A DNA stretch of 64,000 bases from positions 602,457 through 666,456 of the forward strand of contig NZ_LMHU01000001.1 of assembly GCF_001428505.1 (NCBI RefSeq). The letters are read 5' to 3'. Below the pieces are notes generated by a model that made no database searches, had not been told where the DNA came from, and saw only the letters and a program-made list of their open reading frames with translations. The translations under genes were made by a program, and so were the position numbers. The DNA comes from Terrabacter sp. Root181 (lineage in GTDB: Bacteria; Actinomycetota; Actinomycetes; Actinomycetales; Dermatophilaceae). Positions 17,598 through 25,553 of this stretch are shown in pieces (positions within the stretch are counted from its first letter, which is position 1; every line of letters starts with the position of its first letter).

Positions 17598-18635
17598 ATG
17601 AGCAGCTCGCCGCGCACGACGCTGGCGGAGGTCGCGTCGTCGGCAGGGGTCTCGGTGGCCACCGTGTCGAAGGTCGTCAACGGTCGTCGGGACGTGTCCC
17701 AGACGACCCGAGCGCGCGTGCAGGAGCTGCTCGACCAGAACGGCTACCGACCCCGCGGCCCGCGACGGGGGCGCCCGACGGCCAGGGCGTCCATCGAGCT
17801 CGGCTTCGAGGGTGACCTGCACGCCTACTCGGCCGAGATCATCCAGGGCGTCGTCGACGCCGCGGCACTGTCCGGGACGCCGGTCATCATCACCCGGCAG
17901 CCTACGGGCGCGCCGTTGTTGGGGCCCCCGGAGCAGTGGGCCCAGGACCTCGCCGACCGGGGCATCGGGGCCTTCATCGCCGTCACGAGCGTCATGTCGG
18001 CGGACCAGATCGCCGCGCTGGCACGCTGGGGTGTGCACCTCGTCGTCATCGACCCGCTGGAGCTGCCGAACATCGACGTCACGAGCGTCGGCTCGACGAA
18101 CTTCGCGGGTGGGGTCTCGGCCACCCAGCACCTGCTCGAGCTCGGACACCGGCGCATCGCCTTCCTCGGCGGACACCCGCTCGCCGCCTGCAACGAGGCC
18201 CGCATGCACGGCTACCGGGCGGCCCTCGAACGCATCGGCGTCCCGGTGCGGTCGGAGTACGTCCGCTCGTCGCACTTCATGTACGTCAACGGCGTCGAGG
18301 GTGGTGCGGCCCTGCTCGGCCTGCCGGTGCCCCCGACCGCGATCTTCGCCGCGTCGGACGAGATCGCGGTCGGCGTCATGGAGGCGGCCCGGGCCCGCGG
18401 CCTGCGGATACCGGACGACCTCAGCATCGTCGGCTTCGACGACACGCAGCTCGCGCGCATGGCGTCGCCGCCGCTCACGACGGTTCGCCAGCCGTTGACC
18501 GAGATGGCGCGCGTCGCGGTGCTCACCGCTCTTCGGCTCATCGCGGGCGAGGCGATCGAGTCACACCACGTCGAGCTCGCCACCGAGCTCGTCCTGCGCG
18601 GGTCGACAGCGCCGCTCGACCCCTCGGTGGGCTGA
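17598..18635 (+). CDS. LacI-family repressor (BxlR-like)
   Basis: A 345-residue repressor. The N-terminal helix-turn-helix reads TLAEVASSAGVSVATVSKVV with hinge helix RVQELLDQNGYRPRG, followed by a periplasmic-binding-protein-like effector domain (about 70-335) containing GHRRIAFLGG and SIVGFDDTQLARMASPPLTT. It is 7 bases after the GH3 gene and so co-transcribed with it. The perfect palindrome at 15128-15142 is the likely operator controlling both the GH3-lacI and importer operons. The inducing sugar is inferred to be xylose-type from the arrangement. Confidence 0.9.
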   Translation: MSSSPRTTLAEVASSAGVSVATVSKVVNGRRDVSQTTRARVQELLDQNGYRPRGPRRGRPTARASIELGFEGDLHAYSAEIIQGVVDAAALSGTPVIITRQPTGAPLLGPPEQWAQDLADRGIGAFIAVTSVMSADQIAALARWGVHLVVIDPLELPNIDVTSVGSTNFAGGVSATQHLLELGHRRIAFLGGHPLAACNEARMHGYRAALERIGVPVRSEYVRSSHFMYVNGVEGGAALLGLPVPPTAIFAASDEIAVGVMEAARARGLRIPDDLSIVGFDDTQLARMASPPLTTVRQPLTEMARVAVLTALRLIAGEAIESHHVELATELVLRGSTAPLDPSVG

Positions 18636-18643
18636 CGGCGGAG

Positions 18644-18659
18644 GTGGCGACGCCGCCAC
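18644..18659. terminator. weak hairpin between convergent lacI and PH-domain genes
   Basis: GTGGCG (18644-18649) pairs with CGCCAC (18654-18659) around a 4-base loop in the 40-base gap between the convergent genes. Only 6 bp, so function is uncertain. Confidence 0.3.
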
Positions 18660-18675
18660 TCGACGGGCGGGTGTC

Positions 18676-20202
18676 TCAGCTGAACTCGGCCGACAGCTCG
18701 GGGCTCACCCGCGCCAGGACGGCATACGCCATCTCGACGGGCACGTCGACGACGTCGTAGTGCTGGGCTCCCGCGGCCGTGGTGGCGACGAGGGTCGCGA
18801 CGCCCACGCGCCGCTGGAAGAACGACTGCTCGACCTTCCAGCCGATGATGCCGTCGCGGTCGAGCACGACACGCTGCCGGTCGAGCGAGCCGTGGCGAGA
18901 CACGAGGTGGTCGGGTGTCACGGCGTGCCCGAGGGCGCCGTAGCGGTCGCGGCCCAGGGCCACGGCCCCGACGAACAGCATCGGCACGAGGACGAGCAGC
19001 GAGCCGTGCCAGTCCCACAGCACGCGGGCGACCACGAGACCGGCCGCGACGAGGGTGGCCGGCACGAGCGCACGCGTCATCCGTCGTCGCCGGGCGGCCG
19101 GGCCGTGTGGCGTCAGCGGACCCGACACGGCGGCCTCGTCGGGCCGTATGCGCAGGGCGAGGGGCGTCACGACGCCCGCCGGCGCCGGGGGGCACAGCCA
19201 GTCGGACCCACCCTGCTCGCGCAGCAGGCCCGACGTCACGACCTTGAGCCGGCGCGCGCCCGCGAGCCGGAGCCCCAAGGGCTCGTCGAGCCGGATGCCG
19301 CGCACGCGGGCGGCGTCGATGCTCGTCTCACGGTTGGTGAGCAGGCCGCGACGCGTGTGCAGGGTGCCGAGACGGTTGCGGGTGAGGCGGAAGCCCCAGA
19401 AGGTCAGGACGTAGGCACCGACCGCGAGGAGCGACACGACGCCGAGCAGGAGCAGCACGTCGAGCCACCACGACAGCCGTGAGACGAACGACGCGCCGTC
19501 GCGGAAGACCGACCGCTCCTGCGAGAACCGCGAGAAGCCCTGCGACGCGAAGCCGACGATCGCCGCAGCGCTCGCGAGCCCGGTCACGGTGAGCGGCGCG
19601 TAGCGGATCCACGACGGGTCGAGGCGCACGAGCACCTCGTCGTCGACCGGAGGGGGCGCGTCGCCGGGCACCGCGTCGGCCGGCACGGGCGCGCCGGTCG
19701 GGGCGGGCAGGCCGGTGACCGCGGGGTCGACCCGGTGGAGCAGCTCGGCCCGCAGCCGACGACCGGCGTCGACGCTCAGCGAGTCGAGGACGAGCCGGTC
19801 GTGGCCGCCGCCGGCCGTCGAGATCTCGACCTTGGCCAGGCCGAGCAGCCGGTGGTGGACCTGCGCCGTCAGGTCGATGGTGCGCACCTTGTCGAGGCGC
19901 GCCGTCGTCGTCTGCTTCGTGAAGAGGCCACGTCGCAGCTCGATCTGGCCCGCGGTGATGCGGTAGCGGGTCGTCACCCAGCGCAGCACGCCGAACGCGA
20001 CGATGAGCGGGACGGCATACAGCTCCCAGCGGTCGTTCTGGTCGGAGCCGGCCCGGAAGATCACGAGCGCGAGCAGCGCCGGGAGGAAGCGGATCAGCGT
20101 CTCGAGGGGGTGGACGAGCAGCATCCGGGCATCGAGTCGGCGCCAGCCGTCCGTGTCGTCCGCGGGCTCGCGGAGCTCGCCGGGCGCGCTCTCCTCGTTC
20201 AC
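18676..20202 (-). CDS. bacterial PH-domain (bPH2/YdbT-like) membrane protein
   Basis: A 508-residue membrane protein with three bPH2 (DUF304) units, each following a pair of hydrophobic helices. Signature stretches are RYRITAGQIELRRGLFTKQT (about residue 81), RLTRNRLGTLHTRRGLLTNR, and DHLVSRHGSLDRQRVVLDRD near the C-terminus. It resembles B. subtilis YdbT, which with YdbS has been linked to bacteriocin resistance in Bacillus; that role here is only an analogy. The GTG at 20202 overlaps the upstream PH gene stop as GTGA, so the two are coupled. The upstream ABC exporter runs in the same direction. Confidence 0.82.
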   Translation of the reverse strand: MNEESAPGELREPADDTDGWRRLDARMLLVHPLETLIRFLPALLALVIFRAGSDQNDRWELYAVPLIVAFGVLRWVTTRYRITAGQIELRRGLFTKQTTTARLDKVRTIDLTAQVHHRLLGLAKVEISTAGGGHDRLVLDSLSVDAGRRLRAELLHRVDPAVTGLPAPTGAPVPADAVPGDAPPPVDDEVLVRLDPSWIRYAPLTVTGLASAAAIVGFASQGFSRFSQERSVFRDGASFVSRLSWWLDVLLLLGVVSLLAVGAYVLTFWGFRLTRNRLGTLHTRRGLLTNRETSIDAARVRGIRLDEPLGLRLAGARRLKVVTSGLLREQGGSDWLCPPAPAGVVTPLALRIRPDEAAVSGPLTPHGPAARRRRMTRALVPATLVAAGLVVARVLWDWHGSLLVLVPMLFVGAVALGRDRYGALGHAVTPDHLVSRHGSLDRQRVVLDRDGIIGWKVEQSFFQRRVGVATLVATTAAGAQHYDVVDVPVEMAYAVLARVSPELSAEFS

Positions 20203-20717
20203 GTGGCGTCGCCCGTCTCGGCCACGGCCGCCGCCGTCAGGGCCTCGACGAGCTCGCGGGCAACGGGCAGGTCGAGCCCGTGGATCGTGACGGGCCCGGC
20301 GGCCGACGCGGTCGTGACGGTGACGGCGGCGAGTCCGAGCAGCTGCGCGACGGGCCCGCGCTCGAGGTCGACGGTCTGCACGCGGCCGAGGGGCGCGATG
20401 CGGCGCTCCTGCCAGAGCCAGCCGCTCTGCGTGTAGATCGCGCGCGGCGTCGCCTCCCAGCGGTGCACGCGGTAGCGCCACTGCGGCATCGCCACGGCGT
20501 AGGCCGCCCCGGCGACGAGCCAGACGGCGCCGACGACCCAGTGCGGGGTGCGTGACGGTGCGTCGTCGACGAGCCACCAGACGACCTGACCCGCCAGCAG
20601 GACTGCGAGCACCACGAGCGCCTGGAACGTCCACATGACGACGGCGCGGCGTGAGACGCGGTGGGCGGGGTCGCGGAGCACGGGGTCGGAGGCGACGGGG
20701 ACGTCGGCGGGTTCCAC
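20199..20717 (-). CDS. small bacterial PH-domain (bPH2/YdbS-like) membrane protein
   Basis: A 172-residue membrane protein with two adjacent helices (about 29-75) and one bPH2 domain: YRVHRWEATPRAIYTQSGWL, then RRIAPLGRVQTVDLERG. The C-terminus TIHGLDLPVARELVEALTAA is typical of YdbS proteins. The start is uncertain. GTG 20717 is preferred because CACCGT lies 6 bases upstream like a -10 and codon use before it is poor, but an ATG at 20768 that shares one base with the ABC exporter stop would give 189 residues. It forms a pair with the three-domain protein downstream. Confidence 0.75.
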   Translation of the reverse strand: MEPADVPVASDPVLRDPAHRVSRRAVVMWTFQALVVLAVLLAGQVVWWLVDDAPSRTPHWVVGAVWLVAGAAYAVAMPQWRYRVHRWEATPRAIYTQSGWLWQERRIAPLGRVQTVDLERGPVAQLLGLAAVTVTTASAAGPVTIHGLDLPVARELVEALTAAAVAETGDAT

Positions 20718-20767
20718 GACCCCACGGTGCCACACGCCGGGCACGGGCACCCATGCCCCTCCGCGCA

Positions 20768-22636
20768 TCAGGCAGCGAGCGCCTCGCGTGCGGAGCCCTC
20801 GCGGGCCTCGACGAGCCGCGCGTAGCGACCTCCACGAGCCATCAGCTCGTCGTGGTCGCCGAGCTCGGCGACCCGGCCTCGGTCGAGGACGGCGATCTGC
20901 TCGGCGTCGCGGATCGTCGACAGGCGGTGCGCGATCGTCAGGGTGGTGCGTCCGGCCATGAGCCGGTCGATCGCGGCCTGGAGCTCGCGCTCGGTCTCGT
21001 TGTCGAGGGCGCTCGTCGCCTCGTCGAGCACGAGGACGCGCGGGTTGCGCAGCAGCGTGCGGGCGATCGCGAGGCGCTGCTTCTCACCGCCGGAGAACCG
21101 GTGGCCGCGGGCGCCGACGACGGTGTCGAGCCCGTCGGGCAGGCTCGCGACGAGCGGCGCGACCTGGGCGGCCGCGAGGGCCTGCCACAGCTCGTCGTCG
21201 GTGGCACCGGGGGCCGCCAGCAGCAGGTTGTCGCGGATCGAGGCGTGCACGAGGTAGGTGTCCTGCGAGACGACTCCGACGATGCGGGCGAGGTCGGCCG
21301 GGTCGAGGTCCCGCAGGTCCACCCCGTCGATGGTGACGCGGCCGGACTGGGGGTCGTGGAGCCGTGCGAGCAGGCCGGCGAGGCTCGACTTGCCTGAGCC
21401 GGTCTCGCCGACGAGAGCCAGCGTCGTGCCCGCGGGGACGTGCAGCGTGACGTCGTCGACGGCATACGTGTGCTCGGCGGCGGACGGGTCGTGGCTGAAG
21501 GCGACGCCCTCGAAGCGCACCTCCCCGCGGAGCCGGTCGTGCTGCACCGCAACGGGATCGGCGGGTGGTGCCACCTCGACGGGCAGGTCGAGGTAGCCGA
21601 AGATCCTGCTGAAGAGGGCCATCGAGGTGACCCACTGGGCGCCGACGTCGAGCAGTCCCATGAGGGGCCGGAAGATGCCGGACTGGAGGGTCGTGAAGGC
21701 GATGAGCGTGCCGATGGTCATGCCGCCCGAGGTCGCGGGCAGCCCGGCCGCGAGGTAGATGAGAGCGGGGATCGCGGCGAAGATGATCTGCATCGTCGCC
21801 ATCCGCCAGCGGCCGGCGAGCTGTGAGCGCAGCTCCAGGTCGATGAGGTCGGTGGACGTCGCGGCGAAGCGGTCGGCCGTGGCCTCGCCGGCGCCGAGGG
21901 TCTTGACGAGGGTGGCGCCGCTCACGGTCAGGCCCTCCTCGACCTGGCTGTGCAGGTCGGCGAGGCGGCGCTGGCGCTGGGCCGTGATGTCGCGGCGCAG
22001 CAGGGCGACCTTGCGGGTCATGAGGACGGCCGGCGGGATGACGAGCAGCGACAGGAGCGAGAGTCGGGGGCTGAGGGCGACCATGGCGATGGCCGTCGCG
22101 ACGGCGGTGGTGAGGTTGCTCGCGATCGACGTGGCCGTCGAGGTGATGACCGACTGCATGCCGCTGATGTCGTGGGTCAGGCGCGACTGCACCTCGCCGC
22201 TGCGGGTGCGGGTGAAGAAGGCCACGGACTGGCGTTGCAGGTGGCGGAAGACGTCGGTGCGCAGGCCGTGCATGACGCGCTGGCCGACGGCGGTGGTCAG
22301 CCAGGTCTGGACGACGCCGAGCAGCTGGCTCACGACGGTGACGGCGAGCATGCCGCCGACGGCCCACAGCAGGAGTCGGACGTCCTGGTGGGGGAGGGCG
22401 TCGTCGATGACGGCGCGCAGGAGGAAGGGCTGGGCCATCGAGATGACCGAGATCGCCACGATGAGCGCCGTGACGACGGCGACGGTGCGGACGTGGGGGC
22501 GGAAGAGGCCTGCGACCCGTCGCAGCGAGACGGGGGACTCGGCGAGCTGGGCGCGGTCCTGCGGGTCGATCTTCTCGGGCTGGCGGCCGCGGCCGCCGCG
22601 GGTGGGGGGCGTCAGGGGGCTGGTGGTGTCGGTCAT
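20768..22636 (-). CDS. ABC multidrug/lipid exporter, fused membrane and ATPase domains
   Basis: A 622-residue half-transporter that works as a dimer. Six helices (about 50-345) carry the ABC transporter type 1 domain; the ATPase domain has Walker A GETGSGKSS (410-418), signature FSGGEKQR (514-521) and Walker B VLVLDEAT (534-541) with the catalytic Glu present. It is close to MsbA/BmrA-type drug or lipid exporters. It is divergent from a MarR gene with an inverted-repeat operator between them, a classic arrangement for drug-inducible efflux. GGAG precedes the ATG by 7 bases. Confidence 0.92.
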   Translation of the reverse strand: MTDTTSPLTPPTRGGRGRQPEKIDPQDRAQLAESPVSLRRVAGLFRPHVRTVAVVTALIVAISVISMAQPFLLRAVIDDALPHQDVRLLLWAVGGMLAVTVVSQLLGVVQTWLTTAVGQRVMHGLRTDVFRHLQRQSVAFFTRTRSGEVQSRLTHDISGMQSVITSTATSIASNLTTAVATAIAMVALSPRLSLLSLLVIPPAVLMTRKVALLRRDITAQRQRRLADLHSQVEEGLTVSGATLVKTLGAGEATADRFAATSTDLIDLELRSQLAGRWRMATMQIIFAAIPALIYLAAGLPATSGGMTIGTLIAFTTLQSGIFRPLMGLLDVGAQWVTSMALFSRIFGYLDLPVEVAPPADPVAVQHDRLRGEVRFEGVAFSHDPSAAEHTYAVDDVTLHVPAGTTLALVGETGSGKSSLAGLLARLHDPQSGRVTIDGVDLRDLDPADLARIVGVVSQDTYLVHASIRDNLLLAAPGATDDELWQALAAAQVAPLVASLPDGLDTVVGARGHRFSGGEKQRLAIARTLLRNPRVLVLDEATSALDNETERELQAAIDRLMAGRTTLTIAHRLSTIRDAEQIAVLDRGRVAELGDHDELMARGGRYARLVEAREGSAREALAA

Positions 22637-22672
22637 GCAGTCACTCCATGTCTGGTCTCCGGTTCATGATGC

Positions 22673-22694
22673 TGAGGTTACCTCATTATGAGGT
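22673..22694. promoter_or_regulatory. MarR operator between exporter and marR
   Basis: Two overlapping inverted repeats share a central arm: TGAGG-TTA-CCTCA (22673-22685) and ACCTCA-TTA-TGAGGT (22680-22694). The double palindrome covers the divergent promoter region. It is the natural binding site for the MarR dimer(s), giving autoregulation and exporter repression (inference). Confidence 0.7.
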
Positions 22695-22726
22695 CGATCT
22701 ACACATCGGCCCGTATGCTGCTCACC

Positions 22727-23158
22727 ATGCGTGACGCCGACGAGCCCTCCCTCGACGAGCTGCTCATGGGCGCGGCACGCGCCCTCCGACGCCGTTGGGC
22801 CACCGGCCTCGGGCCCGACCTCTCGCCCCATGACGCCCGGGCGCTCCGCGTCATCGGGCACCACGGCCCCACGCGGCTCGGGGTCGTCGCCGACCACCTG
22901 CGCATCGCGCCGCGCTCGGCCACCGATGTCGTCGACCGGCTCGAGTCTCGGGGGCTCGTGCACCGCAGCCCCGACCCGGCCGACCGACGCGCCATGACGG
23001 TCTCGCTCACAGAGGTGGGGGAGTCGGTGCTCGCGGAGGTCGACGAGGCCCGGCGCGAGGGCGCGGCCGACTTCTTCGGCGCGCTGAGCGACCGCGAACG
23101 CGCGTCGCTCGCCACCATCCTCGGCCGGCTCGACCCCCGCGGGCCCCGAGAGGGCTGA
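22727..23158 (+). CDS. MarR-family transcriptional regulator
   Basis: A 143-residue winged-helix regulator. The DNA-binding region reads LGVVADHLRIAPRSATDVVD with recognition helix followed by LESRGLVHRSPDPADRRAMT, where the conserved DxRxx wing (ADRRA) is intact. The ATG at 22727 is chosen: an in-frame ATG at 22688 falls inside the operator, and TATGCT at 22714-22719 lies 7 bases before 22727, suggesting a leaderless transcript. It probably represses the divergent ABC exporter and itself. Confidence 0.9.
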   Translation: MRDADEPSLDELLMGAARALRRRWATGLGPDLSPHDARALRVIGHHGPTRLGVVADHLRIAPRSATDVVDRLESRGLVHRSPDPADRRAMTVSLTEVGESVLAEVDEARREGAADFFGALSDRERASLATILGRLDPRGPREG

Positions 23159-23244
23159 GGGGCGAAATGTCCTCTGGCATACACTTCGCTGCCGGCAACC
23201 GACGGCACGCGAGGCCGGGGCGAGCACCGGCGAGGAGCTGGTGG

Positions 23245-23976
23245 GTGGCTGTCGTCAACGGGCTGGTCATGGTCGAAGGACTACCGGGATCGGGCAGGAG
23301 CACGACGGCGCGCGGCATCGCATCGTGGCTCGCCGACCAGCAGGTCGAGGTCGAGCACTGGGCCGAGGGTCGGGTCGACCACCCCGTCGACCACCCGGTC
23401 GGCGCCGAGCAGGTGGTCGTCCTCGAGACCGCCGATCTCCTGGCGCTCGCCGCCGAGTCGCCCGCGATGTCACAGGCCCTCCTCCGCGCGGCCGAGCAGC
23501 ACGGTGACGTGTGGCTCGTCCGTCAGGAGCGGCACCCGGACCTGCCGCTCGCGCTCGTCGAGCGGATCGTGGACGCGGCCCGTGGGACTCGTGTCCCCGC
23601 CGACGTCAGCACGGCACTCGTCGCCGACAGGTGGGAGCGCTTCGGCGCGACGCTGCCCCGTGGCGTGCACGTCTGGGAGTCGGTCCTGCTCCGTTCACCC
23701 GACGCCGACGTCGTCGCCCGCCTCGTCGAGGCCGTGCGGCCGCACGCGCCGGCACTCGTCTACCTCGACCACGAGCGCGACGCCGCGTCCACGCGGCAGG
23801 GCCAGCGCCGCGGGCAGGAGCTCGCGGTCGTCGAGGCGCTCGACCTGCCGACACTCGTCCTGCCGGTCGGCGACGGCCGCTGGGACGACCACGAGTCCGC
23901 CGTGCGCGACTTCGTCGCCGACCACCTCGGCCTCGGCGACCGCCCCGGTCTCACCGAGTCGGAGCAGGTCGCCTGA
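23245..23976 (+). CDS. P-loop NTPase/kinase-like protein of unknown role
   Basis: A 243-residue cytoplasmic protein starting at GTG 23245, supported by GAGGAG 7 bases upstream. The Walker A motif is GLPGSGRST at about residues 12-20, in the style of nucleotide or small-molecule kinases. Later segments include VHVWESVLLRSPDADVVARL and LPTLVLPVGDGRWDDHESAV. No substrate motif is recognisable. It heads a tightly spaced group with a 2H phosphoesterase 2 bases after its stop, which suggests a nucleotide- or RNA-related job, but this is weak. Confidence 0.75.
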   Translation: MAVVNGLVMVEGLPGSGRSTTARGIASWLADQQVEVEHWAEGRVDHPVDHPVGAEQVVVLETADLLALAAESPAMSQALLRAAEQHGDVWLVRQERHPDLPLALVERIVDAARGTRVPADVSTALVADRWERFGATLPRGVHVWESVLLRSPDADVVARLVEAVRPHAPALVYLDHERDAASTRQGQRRGQELAVVEALDLPTLVLPVGDGRWDDHESAVRDFVADHLGLGDRPGLTESEQVA

Positions 23977-23978
23977 CC

Positions 23979-24521
23979 ATGCCCCTCCACTCGGTCGAGG
24001 GCCTGCTCGACGCCACCACCGACACGGAGGTCCGGCGTGAGTGGGCGGCGCTCGCGGAGGCGGGTCTGCCGAGCCAGGCGAAGCACCAGGGCGCGACGAA
24101 CGCGCCGCACGTGACCCTGGCCCTGGGTGGTGCAATCCCCGACTACGTCGAGGCCCGGATCGCCCGCACCCTGGAGACGATGCGGCCGGTGCCGGTCCGT
24201 CTCGGGTCCCTGCTCGTCGCGGGCTCGCGCCGCTACGTGCTCGCCCGGCTCGTCGTCCCGACGGCCGAGCTGCTCCGGCTCCAGCAGTCGGTCGCGGCCG
24301 CGATGGTCGGGGCGCCCGACATCCCCGATCAGGTGCGCCCCGGACGCTGGACGCCGCACGTGACCATCGCGCGCGGGCTCGGCTCCCGCCAGGTCGGTGA
24401 GGCTCTCGCCGTCCTCGGTCGTGCCCGCCCGCTCGACGGGACGATCGAGTCGGTCCGGCGCTGGGACCCCAACGCCGGGCGCACGTCGCAGGTCGGCGGC
24501 CTACCTACGATGGGCGCATGA
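23979..24521 (+). CDS. 2H phosphoesterase (2'-5' RNA ligase/cyclic phosphodiesterase family)
   Basis: A 180-residue protein with the two H-x-T motifs that define the 2H family: HVTLAL at about residue 45 and HVTIAR at about residue 127, each at the end of a beta strand. Such proteins open 2',3'-cyclic phosphates or join RNA ends; the exact substrate is not deducible. The start follows the P-loop gene stop by 2 bases, and its stop overlaps the next ATG (ATGA), so it is part of one translational unit. Confidence 0.85.
   Translation: MPLHSVEGLLDATTDTEVRREWAALAEAGLPSQAKHQGATNAPHVTLALGGAIPDYVEARIARTLETMRPVPVRLGSLLVAGSRRYVLARLVVPTAELLRLQQSVAAAMVGAPDIPDQVRPGRWTPHVTIARGLGSRQVGEALAVLGRARPLDGTIESVRRWDPNAGRTSQVGGLPTMGA
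24506..24511 (+). promoter_or_regulatory. internal -10 box before the monooxygenase gene
   Basis: TACGAT lies 6 bases before ATG 24518, inside the end of the 2H gene. It would give a leaderless transcript for the last three genes of the group. Confidence 0.4.
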
Positions 24522-25552
24522 GCCTCGAACTCGGCCTCGACACGTTCGGCGACATCGCCGACGGGCCCGACGGCGCCCCGCTCCACCCCGCGACGGTGAT
24601 CCGGGAGGTGCTGGCCGAGGGCGAGCTCGCCGACCGGCTGGGCCTCGACTTCTTCGGCGTCGGCGAGCACCACCGCGACGACTACGCCGTCAGCGCCCCG
24701 GACGTGCTCCTCGCCGGCCTGGCGGGCCGCACCGAGCACATCCGGCTCGGCACGTCCGTCACGGTCCTCAGCAGCGACGACCCGATCCGGGTCTTCCAGC
24801 GCTTCTCGACCGTCGACGCGATCAGCCGGGGTCGCGCCGAGATCACTGTCGGCAGAGGCTCGTTCGTCGAGTCGTTCCCACTCTTCGGCCTCGACCTCTC
24901 CGACTACGAGACCCTCTTCGAGGAGAAGCTCGACCTGCTCGCCGCCGTCGTGGCCGAGCAGCCGGTCCGGTGGGAGGGCTCGATCCGCCCGCCCGTCCGG
25001 GTCGAGAAGGTCATGCCGGCGACGGAGTCCGGCCACCTGCCGGTCTGGGTCGGCGTCGGTGGCACGCCGCAGTCGGTCGTCCGCGCCGCGCACTACGGCT
25101 TCCCCGTCGTCATCGCGATCATCGGCGGCTCCGCGCGCCAGTTCGCCCCGCTCGCCGACCTCTACCGTCGCGCGCTGTCCGAGCTGGGCAGGCCCGAGCT
25201 CCCGGTGGGCGTGCACTCGCCGGGCTACGTCGCCGCCACCGACGAGCAGGCGCGCGACGACTTCATGCCGCACTTCCTGCCCTACATGAACAAGCTCGGC
25301 CGCGAGCGCCGCTGGGCGCCCATGGGCACGGACCAGGCGCTCCAGCAGCTCGGGCCCGAGGGTGCCGTCTACTGCGGCTCGCCCGACACCGTCGCCGCCA
25401 AGATCGTCGACACGGTGCGCGTGCTCGGCCTCTCGCGCTTCCAGCTGAAGTACTCCTTCGGCACCCTCCCGCACGACCAGCGCATGCAGTGCATCCGCCT
25501 CTACGCCGAGGAGGTCGTGCCGCGCGTGCGCGCGCAGCTCGGTGAGGGCTGA
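24518..25552 (+). CDS. luciferase-like (LLM-class) flavin-dependent oxidoreductase
   Basis: A 344-residue TIM-barrel enzyme of the bacterial luciferase-like family that uses reduced FMN or F420. Characteristic segments are LDFFGVGEHHRDDYAVSAP, IRLGTSVTVLSSDDPIRVF and DAISRGRAEITVGRGSFVES, which resemble the PP_0088-type subgroup with unknown substrate. The ATG overlaps the 2H gene stop and may also be read from its own -10. A glycosyltransferase gene begins 1 base after its stop. Confidence 0.87.
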   Translation: MSLELGLDTFGDIADGPDGAPLHPATVIREVLAEGELADRLGLDFFGVGEHHRDDYAVSAPDVLLAGLAGRTEHIRLGTSVTVLSSDDPIRVFQRFSTVDAISRGRAEITVGRGSFVESFPLFGLDLSDYETLFEEKLDLLAAVVAEQPVRWEGSIRPPVRVEKVMPATESGHLPVWVGVGGTPQSVVRAAHYGFPVVIAIIGGSARQFAPLADLYRRALSELGRPELPVGVHSPGYVAATDEQARDDFMPHFLPYMNKLGRERRWAPMGTDQALQQLGPEGAVYCGSPDTVAAKIVDTVRVLGLSRFQLKYSFGTLPHDQRMQCIRLYAEEVVPRVRAQLGEG

Positions 25553-25553
25553 C

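Noticed and set aside
22688-22726. Earlier in-frame ATG for the MarR gene
   Set aside because: It lies inside the double-palindrome operator and has no ribosome-binding site; ATG 22727 fits the -10 spacing.
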